Assembly (NCBI RefSeq): GCF_039794105.1
Contig: NZ_JBDIWA010000012.1
Location: forward strand, 1-64,000
Reading direction: 5' to 3'
From: Kuenenia sp039794105
GTDB lineage: Bacteria > Planctomycetota > Brocadiia > Brocadiales > Brocadiaceae
Length of the DNA stretch: 64,000 nucleotides
Under the pieces are notes generated by a model. The model searched no databases. It saw only the letters and a program-made list of their open reading frames with translations, and was not told where the DNA came from. Positions 1 through 8,096 of the stretch are shown here, piece after piece. The position numbers were made by a program, and so were the translations under genes. Positions within the stretch are counted from its first letter, which is position 1; each line of letters opens with the position of its first letter.

Positions 1-85
1 GGCTAATGAATGCTGTGTTTAATCCAAAATAACTAAACATTAACGCCCCTGAAATAACAACACCAATACCTATCTTCTTAAACAT
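1..85 (-). CDS. Exported protein, N-terminal fragment only
   Basis: Only the first 28 codons lie in the window; the gene continues past the left edge. The start ATG at 85 has a strong GGAGG ribosome-binding site at 94-98, 8 bases upstream. The fragment begins MFKKIGIGVVISGALMF and has two lysines followed by a hydrophobic stretch, which is a Sec-type signal peptide or N-terminal membrane anchor. The mature part is not visible, so no function can be assigned. Its leader and good RBS make it a real gene start rather than a chance ORF. Confidence 0.7.
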   Translation of the reverse strand, partial: MFKKIGIGVVISGALMFSYFGLNTAFIS

Positions 86-463
86 TTCGCCATCCTCCTT
101 CAATTTACATCTTTTTTAACAATCTTCCGGAAACACTCCCGAAACAGACTTTTTTCTCAACGCAATACCTACGCAATGCGTTTGCCATTGAAAATTAAAA
201 CAATATAATTTTTTTATACTAGCAGTAATAAATTTATAACCTTCAAAGATAAAAGTAGTTATGACTGATAAAATTAACAACGGCATGAGAAGCAGTGATA
301 AAAACAAATCCGGGCAATTTACAAATAGTGTATGCAAATCAATACACCGTATAGTTGATATTTCATAAACTATTAATGCTTAGAGTTGTTATGCTTGTTT
401 TCCACTGTATGCAAATACATACAGCAGATTCTCGTATTAAATTTAGTATTGCATAAGGGATGT

Positions 464-630
464 GATGCGGCGGTATCACTATTTAATTCATATAGTGAGT
501 ACATATTGCGATGGGCTAAGAAATACGTGCGCTTTCACACTATGGATTAACGCGATGATTTAAATGATGGTGAAAAAAAGAGTGAAGACTTTCTCGCCTG
601 TATTGCGGTAAATAAAAACGCGGCTTAATC
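464..630 (+). pseudogene. Possible relic of an ECF-type sigma factor (region 2)
   Basis: Reading the plus strand from about 464 gives DAAVSLFNSYSEYILRWAKK, then YVRFHTMD, a TAA stop at 548-550, and RDDLND in the same frame before the reading decays into GEKKSEDF and another stop near 629. The pattern of a short aromatic helix, basic helix and an Asp-rich segment resembles sigma-70 region 2.1-2.2. There is no convincing start or RBS, and everything downstream of region 2 is missing, so it would be a small broken remnant. The match is by eye only and could be chance. Confidence 0.3.
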
Positions 631-672
631 AACCAGGAACGCGGCTTAATCAACCAGGAACCCGGCTGAATG
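617..672 (+). repeat. 21-bp tandem repeat, two full copies and one partial
   Basis: Two identical 21-base units (617-637 and 638-658, each starting AACGCGGCTTAATC) are followed by a diverged partial third unit to about 672. The period is three times seven, in line with the heptad periodicity seen in other spacers of this window. It lies downstream of the convergent DUF2130 gene end and overlaps the end of the possible sigma-factor relic. Confidence 0.8.
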
Positions 673-721
673 TTTCTTTTAACTTTGGACGGTTCTAGAG
701 TCATAACACTACGTACTGCAA

Positions 722-1987
722 TTATTCTTCAGATGCCTCCAAAGCGTTTAATTCCAACCCCTCAATCTCCTGCAACGTCTTCCCCGCAATACCCTGCAGG
801 TCGCCGTACATGCCAACGGTAGACTGCATCACGCGCCCGATCTGTTCCTCGCGCTTGGCCCATTGCTTCGTAATGACCTTCTTCTCTTTTTCGAGGTCTT
901 CCTGCATAGATGAGAACGCCTCAACGATGGCCTGTACACGCTGTCGGAATCTAGGGCCGGTGAGGTACCGGTAGACCATTTCCATCTTGGTTTGCTGCCC
1001 TTCCATAGTCTGCCGGGCTGATGAGACCTCGATGAGGGTGTGGCGGAGCGTGACAGCTACGGGAATTGCCGCCCTGGGGTGCGTTACCCATACGCCGTCA
1101 ATCAATTCGAATGTCGCCGCGCCCTTCGGGAGCGCCTGGCTGACAATTACGGCAACCTCTGCCTTTGCTGCCCGCTGGTCTTCACGAAGCTTGATAAGCC
1201 AGCCGTCGCTCCAGCTCTTTGTCCTTTTGGACTCCCACAAGATAGTACCACAGGATTGGCCGAGGTGGCCAATGACCCGATGCAACACATCGCCGCCATG
1301 CTCGCCCTTCGGAACGGGTTCTATCGTATCGCGCGGGAATTTCGAGATCAATAGCGCTTCAAGCTCAAGCTCCTGGACTTCTCCCTGAAGTTGCTGCGAC
1401 CCCTGATCGGCCTTGCGCTTAAGTTCTTCTATCTGCTTTTGCATTGAGGCGATAGTCTGCTCTTTCTCCAACACCTTGAATTTAAGTTGGTCTTCCGCCT
1501 CTTTGTGCGCTTGTTCACGTACCGTGGCAAGCCCTTCCTGTATGCGCTTCTCCACCGTCAAGTCAAATTCTCGTTTTTCGTCATCAAGTTCCCGCTGCCT
1601 TCTCAAGACTTCAGCCTGCGCCTTCTGCGCCTCGGCAAGTTTCTCGTCCCTCTGTTTGAGCACTTCCTGAAGATCGGCAAGTTCCTTTCGTTTTTGCTCA
1701 AAGTCGGCAGCAAGTGCAAGTTTGGCCTTCCTGGATTCTTCGGCGACTATCCTGTCGCGCTCCTGGCGCAGTTTCTCTGCGACCTGTCCGTCAATAGCCT
1801 CTTTTGCCCTGGCAATCTCTTTTTCACGCTCACAAAGCAAGGTTTCGCGCTTGGCGATGTCAGCGTCTTTTTGTGCCAGACGTTGCTCATACTCGCGACG
1901 AGCGGACTCGACGATCGGCGCCGCAAGCGATTCTGTCAGCTTAATCGCAGTCTGGCATTTCGGACAAGTAATCATTGGCTCTGTCAC
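722..1987 (-). CDS. DUF2130 family coiled-coil protein
   Basis: A 421-residue protein of the DUF2130 family (no biochemical role established). It begins MTEPMITCPKCQTAIKLTES, a short zinc-ribbon-like CxxC segment, followed by about 200 residues of charged heptad-rich coiled coil (REKEIARAKEAIDGQ, KQRDEKLAEAQK and similar) and a globular C-terminal domain with GGDVLHRV, ILWESKRTKSW and a conserved WVTHPRAA region typical of the family. The GTG at 1987 is chosen as start because AAGGAGAG lies directly upstream. The same frame is open to an ATG at 2140, but that extension is encoded by an inverted-repeat element (2025-2098) and is not family-like. The WESKRTKSW region recalls nuclease-like folds, but that is only suggestive. 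Confidence 0.85.
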   Translation of the reverse strand: MTEPMITCPKCQTAIKLTESLAAPIVESARREYEQRLAQKDADIAKRETLLCEREKEIARAKEAIDGQVAEKLRQERDRIVAEESRKAKLALAADFEQKRKELADLQEVLKQRDEKLAEAQKAQAEVLRRQRELDDEKREFDLTVEKRIQEGLATVREQAHKEAEDQLKFKVLEKEQTIASMQKQIEELKRKADQGSQQLQGEVQELELEALLISKFPRDTIEPVPKGEHGGDVLHRVIGHLGQSCGTILWESKRTKSWSDGWLIKLREDQRAAKAEVAVIVSQALPKGAATFELIDGVWVTHPRAAIPVAVTLRHTLIEVSSARQTMEGQQTKMEMVYRYLTGPRFRQRVQAIVEAFSSMQEDLEKEKKVITKQWAKREEQIGRVMQSTVGMYGDLQGIAGKTLQEIEGLELNALEASEE

Positions 1988-2024
1988 ACATCTCTCCTTT
2001 AGAATATCAACAAACCGATAACAC

Positions 2025-2098
2025 TGTAGGGGCGAAGCATTTGCAATAACTGGCATACATGCATTCATGTCCAAATATGCAAATGATTCGCCCCTACA
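2025..2098. repeat. MITE-like inverted repeat, GTAGGGGCGAAGC ends, copy 1
   Basis: A 74-base element with near-perfect terminal inverted repeats (TGTAGGGGCGAAGCATTTGC at the left, its near complement ending CGCCCCTACA at the right). Related copies lie at 39916-40032 and 55901-55969. This copy is immediately upstream of the real start of the DUF2130 gene and opens a false in-frame N-terminal extension of 51 codons. No transposase is encoded. Confidence 0.85.
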
Positions 2099-2264
2099 CC
2101 CTACACGGGAGCATTCCCGTTTTTTTGTGACTTCCGCCATGTTTTAATGAAACATTAACCCTGACAGCGTTGTTTTACCCCCAATCACATAATCGGTTAC
2201 AAAAAATCGGGAATGCTTACTCATGTATTTTGTTATTGCTGGAATTTTTCAAAAAACTAAAGTG

Positions 2265-2423
2265 TTACCCTTTTTTTGAATGTTTTTGATTTTCGTTGTC
2301 CTCATATTGAAAATCTATAAATGTAACTTTATCTTCCAACACACAACCCTTCTGCAGAGGCTGGCATGGTTTCTTTAACCGAATACATTCATTATTTTTT
2401 TGGTGAGGACACGTCCAACTCAT
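2265..2423 (-). CDS. Small Cys-rich protein of unknown function
   Basis: Starting at the ATG at 2423 this encodes 52 residues beginning MSWTCPHQKNNECIRLKKPC, followed by QPLQKGCVLEDKVTFID. Four cysteines in the pattern CPHQ...C...C...GC suggest a small metal-binding or iron-sulfur-type knuckle. A GGAG lies about 11 bases upstream. The frame is open for 17 more codons to an ATG at 2474, but that part is a low-complexity GCATGCGCATG stretch. The gene lies 55 bases beyond the stop of the hybrid kinase on the same strand. I do not recognise a named family; the clustered cysteines are the main reason to call it. Confidence 0.5.
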   Translation of the reverse strand: MSWTCPHQKNNECIRLKKPCQPLQKGCVLEDKVTFIDFQYEDNENQKHSKKG

Positions 2424-2529
2424 TTTTTCTGCAACTCCAAATGCGCATGCGCATGTACATGTTGTACCTACCACGCGAATAACTTTAACCCCTTTTAAAA
2501 TACAAAGCAGATACGAATTATCTATCCCT

Positions 2530-5500
2530 TTAAAGTATCTGCTGAATATGTTCTAATACAACTTCTAAATCAAATGGCTTATTGATGATAAAATTTGCTT
2601 TTATTTTATTATCTGGAAAAGTATCTGCGGTATTCAGGAATCCGGTAATTATACCTACCTTCGGTTTTTCTTCTAATATTTCTATTGCATCCATTATCTC
2701 CCATCCCGAAACCCCGGGCATCCCAAGATCACAAAGGACAAGGTCATATTTGTATTGTTTGAATTTATCTAATGCCTCTGCGCCATTATTACAATATTCA
2801 ACAACATACCCTTCCTCTGTAAGAAAATTGCACAATACTTTTCCTATAACCAATTCATCCTCAATCACCAATATCTTATTTCCTCCACCAGACTCCAACA
2901 CCGCATCGCCGACTGTGTCCGCATCATCAATCATCAATACATTATCTTCCATCATCCCTTTTTTTGTCTCGATTATTTGTGCTTCTTCTGTCGTATTAAC
3001 CTCTTTTTTTGATGGAAACGACAATAGGAAAACACTTCCCATTCCCACCGTGCTGGAGACGTGTATCACCCCACCATGCCTTTTAACCATTCCGTAAACA
3101 ACACTCAAACCTAAACCTGTGCCCTTTTCCTTGCTCGTGAAGAAAGGATCAAAGATTTTCGATATCACCTCTTCAGTCATACCGACCCCCGTGTCGGAAA
3201 TACTCAAATGTACGTTATCTTCATCCTCCCAGGCATTAAAACAAATGGTGCCTCCTTTGGGCATGGCATCCAATGCATTATTGATAATATTCAATACTAC
3301 TTCCCGTAATTCTGAAGGATTGCCTTTTATATCACTGACTATTTTAAGTCCATCTGTGTTCATGCTATACTTTATCCCTGCCCCCTGAGCCATATCCTGC
3401 CATCTGGGCCTGAGAAATTTCACAACATGTTTTGTCAGTTCAGACAGATCAACCGATACATAGCCGGGGAAATCTTCGTTCTTTTTGGTAAATTCATTTA
3501 ATCTTCTAACAATCTCAGCCCCGTCTTTTACGTATTTGTGAACTATCTTAAGAGAGTCCAGCAGCATCTTCCGGCCTTTATTCTGTCTCATTAACATCTG
3601 TATATTGCCGTCAATAGCCGCAAGGATATTATTCACCTCATGTGCAACACCGGAAGTAATTGTTCCCAGTGCCTGCATTTTTTTAGAATGTAAAAGCTCT
3701 TTCTCCATGCGTTTTCGTGCAGTAATATCCTGAAAAGTAACAACTGCTCCGATATTTTTATTATTTTTCCGTATCGGGTATGACCTATACTCGACAGGAA
3801 AAAACGATCCATCGGCACGCCATGCAATATCATCGATAACGTGAATACTTTCACCTTTCTGATACGCCTGAAAAACACTACATTCCTCTATAGGGAACGG
3901 CGTGCCGTCCCGGCGGGAATGATGAATCATTTTATGCATTTGATTCCCGACAAGCTGATGCGGGCTCTCATATCCAAGCAATTTAGTACATGCAATATTT
4001 GCAAACGTGCATATACCATGCTCATCTATCCCATAAATACCTTCCCCTGTGGAATCAAGCAACAATTGAATTTTTTCATTACTTTCCTCAAGCGCCGCTA
4101 TCGCCCTTTTACGTTCCGTAATGTCTTCCACAATTATCATGTAAAAATCAGGTTTCTCACCTATCTTCCACATGGGCGATACCGTCATATTCACCCACAC
4201 AACAGACCCGTCCCACTGAAAAAACCGCGATTCCATAATAAATTCACGAATCTTGCCGTCGATTAATTTTTGTATATTTACTAAAGTTGCCTGCCGGTCA
4301 TCGGGATGGGCAAGCGGCGCACTACAAATAATATCATTGTATTTTTTATTGACTAAAATATAATTGCCCGTCTTTACTTCCTGAAGCGCAACACCAACCG
4401 CAGCCTGGTCAAACATTACGCGAAAACGCTTTTCACTTTCCCGCAGGGCAGATTCAGTCTTTTTCCGTTCTTTCGATTCCATTGCCAGTTTAATATTCTG
4501 TTTTCCCAGCTTTCCCGCATATTCCCTGGCATCCTGTTTGAGAAGTGCATTCATTTTTTTAAGTTCGATCTCCATTTCCTTGCGCTGTGTAATATCCGTC
4601 GAAATCCCGCACAGCCCGTAAGGGACGCCATTTGAAGCATATAATGGAAATTTTATTGATAGATAGGTGTGAGGGGCGTCATCCTGGAGAACAATTTCTT
4701 CAAATTCCATAGGAGTTTTCGACTCAAGCATTTTTTGATCGTTCTTATGTAATGCCTCCGCCATCTCCCGTGGGAATATATCGTAAACTGTTTTCCCTTT
4801 TATCGTATCCCCGGTAATGTGAAACAGCTTTTCATAGTGCTTATTAATAAACAGGTGCTTACCCTCAATATCTTTTATGTAAATACACGCTGCGGCATTA
4901 TCAAACACTGCCTGTAATTGACTCTGACTTTGTTGCAGTTCATTTTCCGCCTGAAGCCGTTTAATGATTTCATCTTCCAGGCTTTTGTTTGCCCTTTTCA
5001 AATCCTCTGTCACCTCAATCATGTACTCATTTGTCATATCCAGTTCAGCCCGGATGGCGGCAGACATTTCTCTTTCGATGAGGTATTTTTTGTGGTAATC
5101 AATACTATTTTTATGAAACGGTTTGATGTTTATGCCAGATTCATCATTATTAATGCTTATTCCATTTGAATTCGGTGCGTGCAGACTATTTTTAAATATA
5201 TTGCCCTCTATTTCAAATGGCAGCATAATCTGCTTTACCACGGGATTGATGGCGAGAAATGATTTTGCGGTATTTTTACGAATTGACTCTTTGGAAAAGA
5301 TGATAATCGCATAGACATTGCCTGAAGTAAATTTTCCGCCAAACCCGAAAACTGATTTTATGGAATGTGTATTCACAAAATTTGCTTGTTCCTGAATTGA
5401 CGTCATGTCTCCAGCATCTTCAATATAATATAATCCATAATTTTTATGTTGGTCATTTTTGAGAAAATCTACTCCCGCATTTACTTCACAAAAAGGATGT

Positions 5501-5916
5501 TCTCCTATTTGCGTTAAAAGCGCAGCGATCATAGGGTATTTATGAGACAATTGCGGATCATCCATGGGAAAGGCAATATGATTCCAGGATTTTTTTCTAT
5601 CACACCACGCTTCCAAATCACCCCATGTCCCTAGTAAAGTCAAATACCTGTTTTGTGAAGTTATTGATTCCGCTGTTGCCTTGTTTTTTATATAAGACAG
5701 AACATCATCCGGAAGTTCCTGATAAGAACATGATTTAAAAATGCGTACTAGTGCAAAAGAACTGCTTCCGTTATCGGTAACAAATGAATGGTAAAAAAGC
5801 CTTGTTGCCTCCAGAACAGATTCTTCCATAAATGCATGTCCACTACATTTATCTTTAATGTTTTTGGAGAATCTCTTTATTTCAATTACCGATAATTGAC
5901 CGAGATTTATATGCAT
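2530..5916 (-). CDS. Hybrid sensor histidine kinase, three PAS domains plus receiver
   Basis: A soluble phosphorelay sensor without transmembrane segments. Residues are numbered from an upstream TTG at 5934; the preferred start is the ATG six codons later, at 5916 (MHINLGQLSVIE). Residues 1-250 form a globular domain I do not recognise. A coiled coil (300-340) leads to PAS domains at about 338-450, 500-608 and 618-740. The HisKA box has GVAHEVNN with phosphoacceptor His765, and the HATPase domain (865-975) has the N-box NNALDAMP and G-boxes ISDTGVGM and GTGLGL. A C-terminal receiver (1019-1130) has phosphoacceptor Asp1069 in LCDLGMPG and Lys1119. The unusual N-terminal domain may bind the signal. 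No separate response regulator adjoins it. Confidence 0.9.
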   Translation of the reverse strand: MHINLGQLSVIEIKRFSKNIKDKCSGHAFMEESVLEATRLFYHSFVTDNGSSSFALVRIFKSCSYQELPDDVLSYIKNKATAESITSQNRYLTLLGTWGDLEAWCDRKKSWNHIAFPMDDPQLSHKYPMIAALLTQIGEHPFCEVNAGVDFLKNDQHKNYGLYYIEDAGDMTSIQEQANFVNTHSIKSVFGFGGKFTSGNVYAIIIFSKESIRKNTAKSFLAINPVVKQIMLPFEIEGNIFKNSLHAPNSNGISINNDESGINIKPFHKNSIDYHKKYLIEREMSAAIRAELDMTNEYMIEVTEDLKRANKSLEDEIIKRLQAENELQQSQSQLQAVFDNAAACIYIKDIEGKHLFINKHYEKLFHITGDTIKGKTVYDIFPREMAEALHKNDQKMLESKTPMEFEEIVLQDDAPHTYLSIKFPLYASNGVPYGLCGISTDITQRKEMEIELKKMNALLKQDAREYAGKLGKQNIKLAMESKERKKTESALRESEKRFRVMFDQAAVGVALQEVKTGNYILVNKKYNDIICSAPLAHPDDRQATLVNIQKLIDGKIREFIMESRFFQWDGSVVWVNMTVSPMWKIGEKPDFYMIIVEDITERKRAIAALEESNEKIQLLLDSTGEGIYGIDEHGICTFANIACTKLLGYESPHQLVGNQMHKMIHHSRRDGTPFPIEECSVFQAYQKGESIHVIDDIAWRADGSFFPVEYRSYPIRKNNKNIGAVVTFQDITARKRMEKELLHSKKMQALGTITSGVAHEVNNILAAIDGNIQMLMRQNKGRKMLLDSLKIVHKYVKDGAEIVRRLNEFTKKNEDFPGYVSVDLSELTKHVVKFLRPRWQDMAQGAGIKYSMNTDGLKIVSDIKGNPSELREVVLNIINNALDAMPKGGTICFNAWEDEDNVHLSISDTGVGMTEEVISKIFDPFFTSKEKGTGLGLSVVYGMVKRHGGVIHVSSTVGMGSVFLLSFPSKKEVNTTEEAQIIETKKGMMEDNVLMIDDADTVGDAVLESGGGNKILVIEDELVIGKVLCNFLTEEGYVVEYCNNGAEALDKFKQYKYDLVLCDLGMPGVSGWEIMDAIEILEEKPKVGIITGFLNTADTFPDNKIKANFIINKPFDLEVVLEHIQQIL

Positions 5917-6046
5917 ACAATTGCCCGCTTTCAAACTAATATATTTAATTTTTATTGCAAATCATTACATGATAGTAATACTAACACTACTTATTATATA
6001 TAATATATCAAAATATTTAATTGTAAATTCTGAAAATGAAAGAAAC

Positions 6047-6061
6047 AACCCTGTCAGGGTT
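6047..6061. repeat. Dispersed palindrome AACCCTGTCAGGGTT
   Basis: A 15-base perfect palindrome around a central base. The same sequence, or a one-base variant, occurs at 16725-16739, 16779-16793 and twice at 49000-49032; a degenerate form lies near 2157. It can form a short hairpin and is found only between genes here. Confidence 0.75.
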
Positions 6062-6103
6062 AATATACATGCTCGCAAATACAGGACGTATGTTGATGTT
6101 AAT

Positions 6104-6207
6104 GTAGAGACGCATTGCATGCGTCTCTCTGTTATGTCTGTAAGTTCTCTTGTATCAACATTCTCTTTACGCTCAACAGTTTCCAGACGCATGCAATGCG
6201 TCTCTAC
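6104..6207. repeat. MITE-like element with GTAGAGACGCATGC ends
   Basis: A 104-base element bounded by inverted copies of GTAGAGACGCATTGCATGCGTCTC, each end also nearly self-palindromic. Single ends recur at 22047-22070 and, with a changed core, at 32819-32846. The right end lies inside the lipB reading frame and supplies its last 11 codons and stop (residues CRDALHASGNC). No transposase is present, so movement would need one acting in trans. Confidence 0.85.
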
Positions 6208-6880
6208 AAAAATATGGCAACGAATTTTCTATGAAAACTATTTCGGTTTGAAAGATGTTTGCATAATGACTTGTAATCCTTTCATATATTTCTTTTAAAT
6301 CAACCGTTGTATTCAATAGGCTTTGCAGGGATGCGACCTTTATCCCGTCAATTCCGCATGGGATTATATATTCAAAAGGAGACAGGTCATTATTAACGTT
6401 GAGTGAGAAACCATGCATCGTATAACCCGTGGCAATCCTGACGCCGATAAAACCTATCTTGGCATTATCCGCCCAAACGCCGGTATATTCTTTTCTCCTG
6501 TTTACCGTTATCCCATAATCAGATACGACTTGGATCATTACCTCTTCAAGCATCCTCAGATATTCATAATAATCATTCGTATAAGAACGCATTTTTAAGA
6601 TAGGGTATCCTACTACCTGGCCAGGGCCATGATACGTGGCAAGACCGCCCCTGTCTGTCTTGTAAACAGCAATGCCGATTTTCTCATAGCGCATTTTATT
6701 TGAAATAAGATTGGATTCTTTATATCTGCGTCCATAGGTGAATGTGGGAGGATGCTGAAGAAGAAGCAGGCAATCTTCTATTTTTTCAGAGATCCTTAGC
6801 TCTAACAGTGTTTTTTGCAACTCCCAGGCTTCACCATATTCCACCATATCCGCCAGGAGGATTAGGTTTTTTCTGTTCAT
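6173..6880 (-). CDS. lipB: Octanoyltransferase LipB
   Basis: Transfers octanoyl from acyl carrier protein to lipoyl-domain lysines, the first step of lipoate synthesis. The family signature RGGLATYHGPGQVVGYP is present, with the catalytic lysine in AKIGF (Lys141) and the catalytic cysteine in IIPCGI (Cys175). The ATG at 6880 has GGGGAG nine bases upstream, so the 50-base overlap with the 3' end of pdhC looks genuine. Its position next to the E2 gene fits its job, because the E2 lipoyl domain is its substrate. The last 11 residues are encoded by an inverted-repeat element, so the native C-terminus has probably been replaced; this tail lies beyond the catalytic core and need not harm activity. 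Confidence 0.95.
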   Translation of the reverse strand: MNRKNLILLADMVEYGEAWELQKTLLELRISEKIEDCLLLLQHPPTFTYGRRYKESNLISNKMRYEKIGIAVYKTDRGGLATYHGPGQVVGYPILKMRSYTNDYYEYLRMLEEVMIQVVSDYGITVNRRKEYTGVWADNAKIGFIGVRIATGYTMHGFSLNVNNDLSPFEYIIPCGIDGIKVASLQSLLNTTVDLKEIYERITSHYANIFQTEIVFIENSLPYFCRDALHASGNC

Positions 6881-8081
6881 AGAGAGATACTCCCCACGTC
6901 TCCAAAATATTCTTTACCTTATGAAGAAATGCATCGGCATGGGCGCCATCCATTACCCGATGGTCAAATGAAAGACTAAGATACACCATTGACCGGACGG
7001 CAATGGCGTCAGCATCACCGAGGATAACCGGCCTTTTTACCACAGCCCCAACTCCCAGTATTGCAGACTGGGGTTGCAATATCAATGGAGTCCCAAACAG
7101 GCTGCCATTGACGCCGTAATTTGTAATAGTGAATGTCCCGCCCTGGACGTCATCCGGTTTCAATTTTTTTGAGCGGGCATTTACTGCTATTTCCTGAATT
7201 TCCCGTGCTAATTGAAACATATCTTTTTTATCCGCATCCTTAATAACGGGAACAACCAGGCCATCCTCAAGGGCAACGGCAATGCCCAGATTAATATAAT
7301 TCTTCTGCAAAATGCCGTTATCCGTCCACGATGAATTCAAGGCGGCATGTTCTTTTAAAGCCTGTACTACCGCAAATGCAATAAAAGGGAGATAGGTAAG
7401 ATGTATGCCTTCCCTTTTCATCGCTTCTCTGTTCAGTTCGCGGTATTTTGTCACAGGCGTCATATCCACTTCAAATACGGTAGTTACAAGCGCCGCTGTT
7501 TGTCTGCTGAGCGCCATCCTTTCCGCCGTAATTTTGCGTTTTGGATGCAACGGAATAAGCGTCTCCCGCTCCGCTTCTTTGACGATTTTTTCTTTTGAAG
7601 CAGTAATCTCCTGCCTTGAAGAGATATATTCCATTATATCCTTTTTGGTTACCCTGCCAAATTCGCCCGAACCTTTTATTTCAGGCAAGCTGACGTTATA
7701 TTCCTTTGCCAGTTTTTTTACTAAAGGAGAATATCTTTTTTCATGCATATCACGTTCACCGGCAATTGCCGCCGTTTCAGATATTTCAACCCTCTCTTTC
7801 TCTTCCTGCTCTTTCCTCACTGTTCCGGCCTGCGCCTTTATTTCGCCCTCTTCAATTTGAGCAATAACGGTTTGAACCGCCAGGACAGCGCCTTCTTTGT
7901 AAAGAATCTTCTTTATGATACCGGCAGACGGCGAAGGTATTTCGGTATCAATTTTATCCGTGCTGATTTCTACCAGCGGCTGTTCTTTTTCAACGTAATC
8001 ACCCTCGTGAACCAGCCATTTAAGAATAGTGCCTTCCGCTACGCTTTCTCCCATTTGCGGCATGATTATATCAATAGTCAT
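6831..8081 (-). CDS. pdhC: Dihydrolipoamide acetyltransferase, E2 of pyruvate dehydrogenase
   Basis: E2 core enzyme of a 2-oxo acid dehydrogenase complex. It has one N-terminal lipoyl domain with the lipoylated lysine in ISTDKIDTE, a peripheral subunit-binding domain (SPLVKKLAKEYN ... GSGEFGRVTKKDI) and a C-terminal acyltransferase domain with the catalytic HRVMDG motif in SFDHRVMDG. The start is the ATG at 8081, with GGAG eight bases upstream; an in-frame GTG two codons earlier is less likely. The C-terminus carries an unusual short Pro/Gly tail (KKPNPPGGYGGIW) that lies in the region overlapping lipB. It follows pdhB by 15 bases. Substrate could be pyruvate or branched-chain oxo acids; pyruvate is the likelier call given the E1 genes. 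Confidence 0.92.
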   Translation of the reverse strand: MTIDIIMPQMGESVAEGTILKWLVHEGDYVEKEQPLVEISTDKIDTEIPSPSAGIIKKILYKEGAVLAVQTVIAQIEEGEIKAQAGTVRKEQEEKERVEISETAAIAGERDMHEKRYSPLVKKLAKEYNVSLPEIKGSGEFGRVTKKDIMEYISSRQEITASKEKIVKEAERETLIPLHPKRKITAERMALSRQTAALVTTVFEVDMTPVTKYRELNREAMKREGIHLTYLPFIAFAVVQALKEHAALNSSWTDNGILQKNYINLGIAVALEDGLVVPVIKDADKKDMFQLAREIQEIAVNARSKKLKPDDVQGGTFTITNYGVNGSLFGTPLILQPQSAILGVGAVVKRPVILGDADAIAVRSMVYLSLSFDHRVMDGAHADAFLHKVKNILETWGVSLYEQKKPNPPGGYGGIW

Positions 8082-8096
8082 ATACACTTCTCCGAA

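Larger units (their letters stand above)
86..721. other. Spacer between exported protein and DUF2130 gene
   Basis: This 636-base AT-rich spacer holds the RBS of the leftward gene, the possible sigma-factor relic (464-630) and the 21-bp tandem repeat (617-672). A 73-codon minus-strand frame at 116-337 has no convincing RBS or family resemblance and is not called. No tRNA or structured RNA was recognised. Confidence 0.6.

Noticed and set aside
116..337. 73-codon minus-strand frame
   Set aside because: No RBS, low-complexity hydrophobic and unlike any family; it lies directly upstream of a real gene start.
5921..6298. Plus-strand frame of 125 codons and its minus-strand shadow
   Set aside because: Both are composed mainly of the GTAGAGACGC element and the AACCCTGTCAGGGTT palindrome, and overlap the lipB end.
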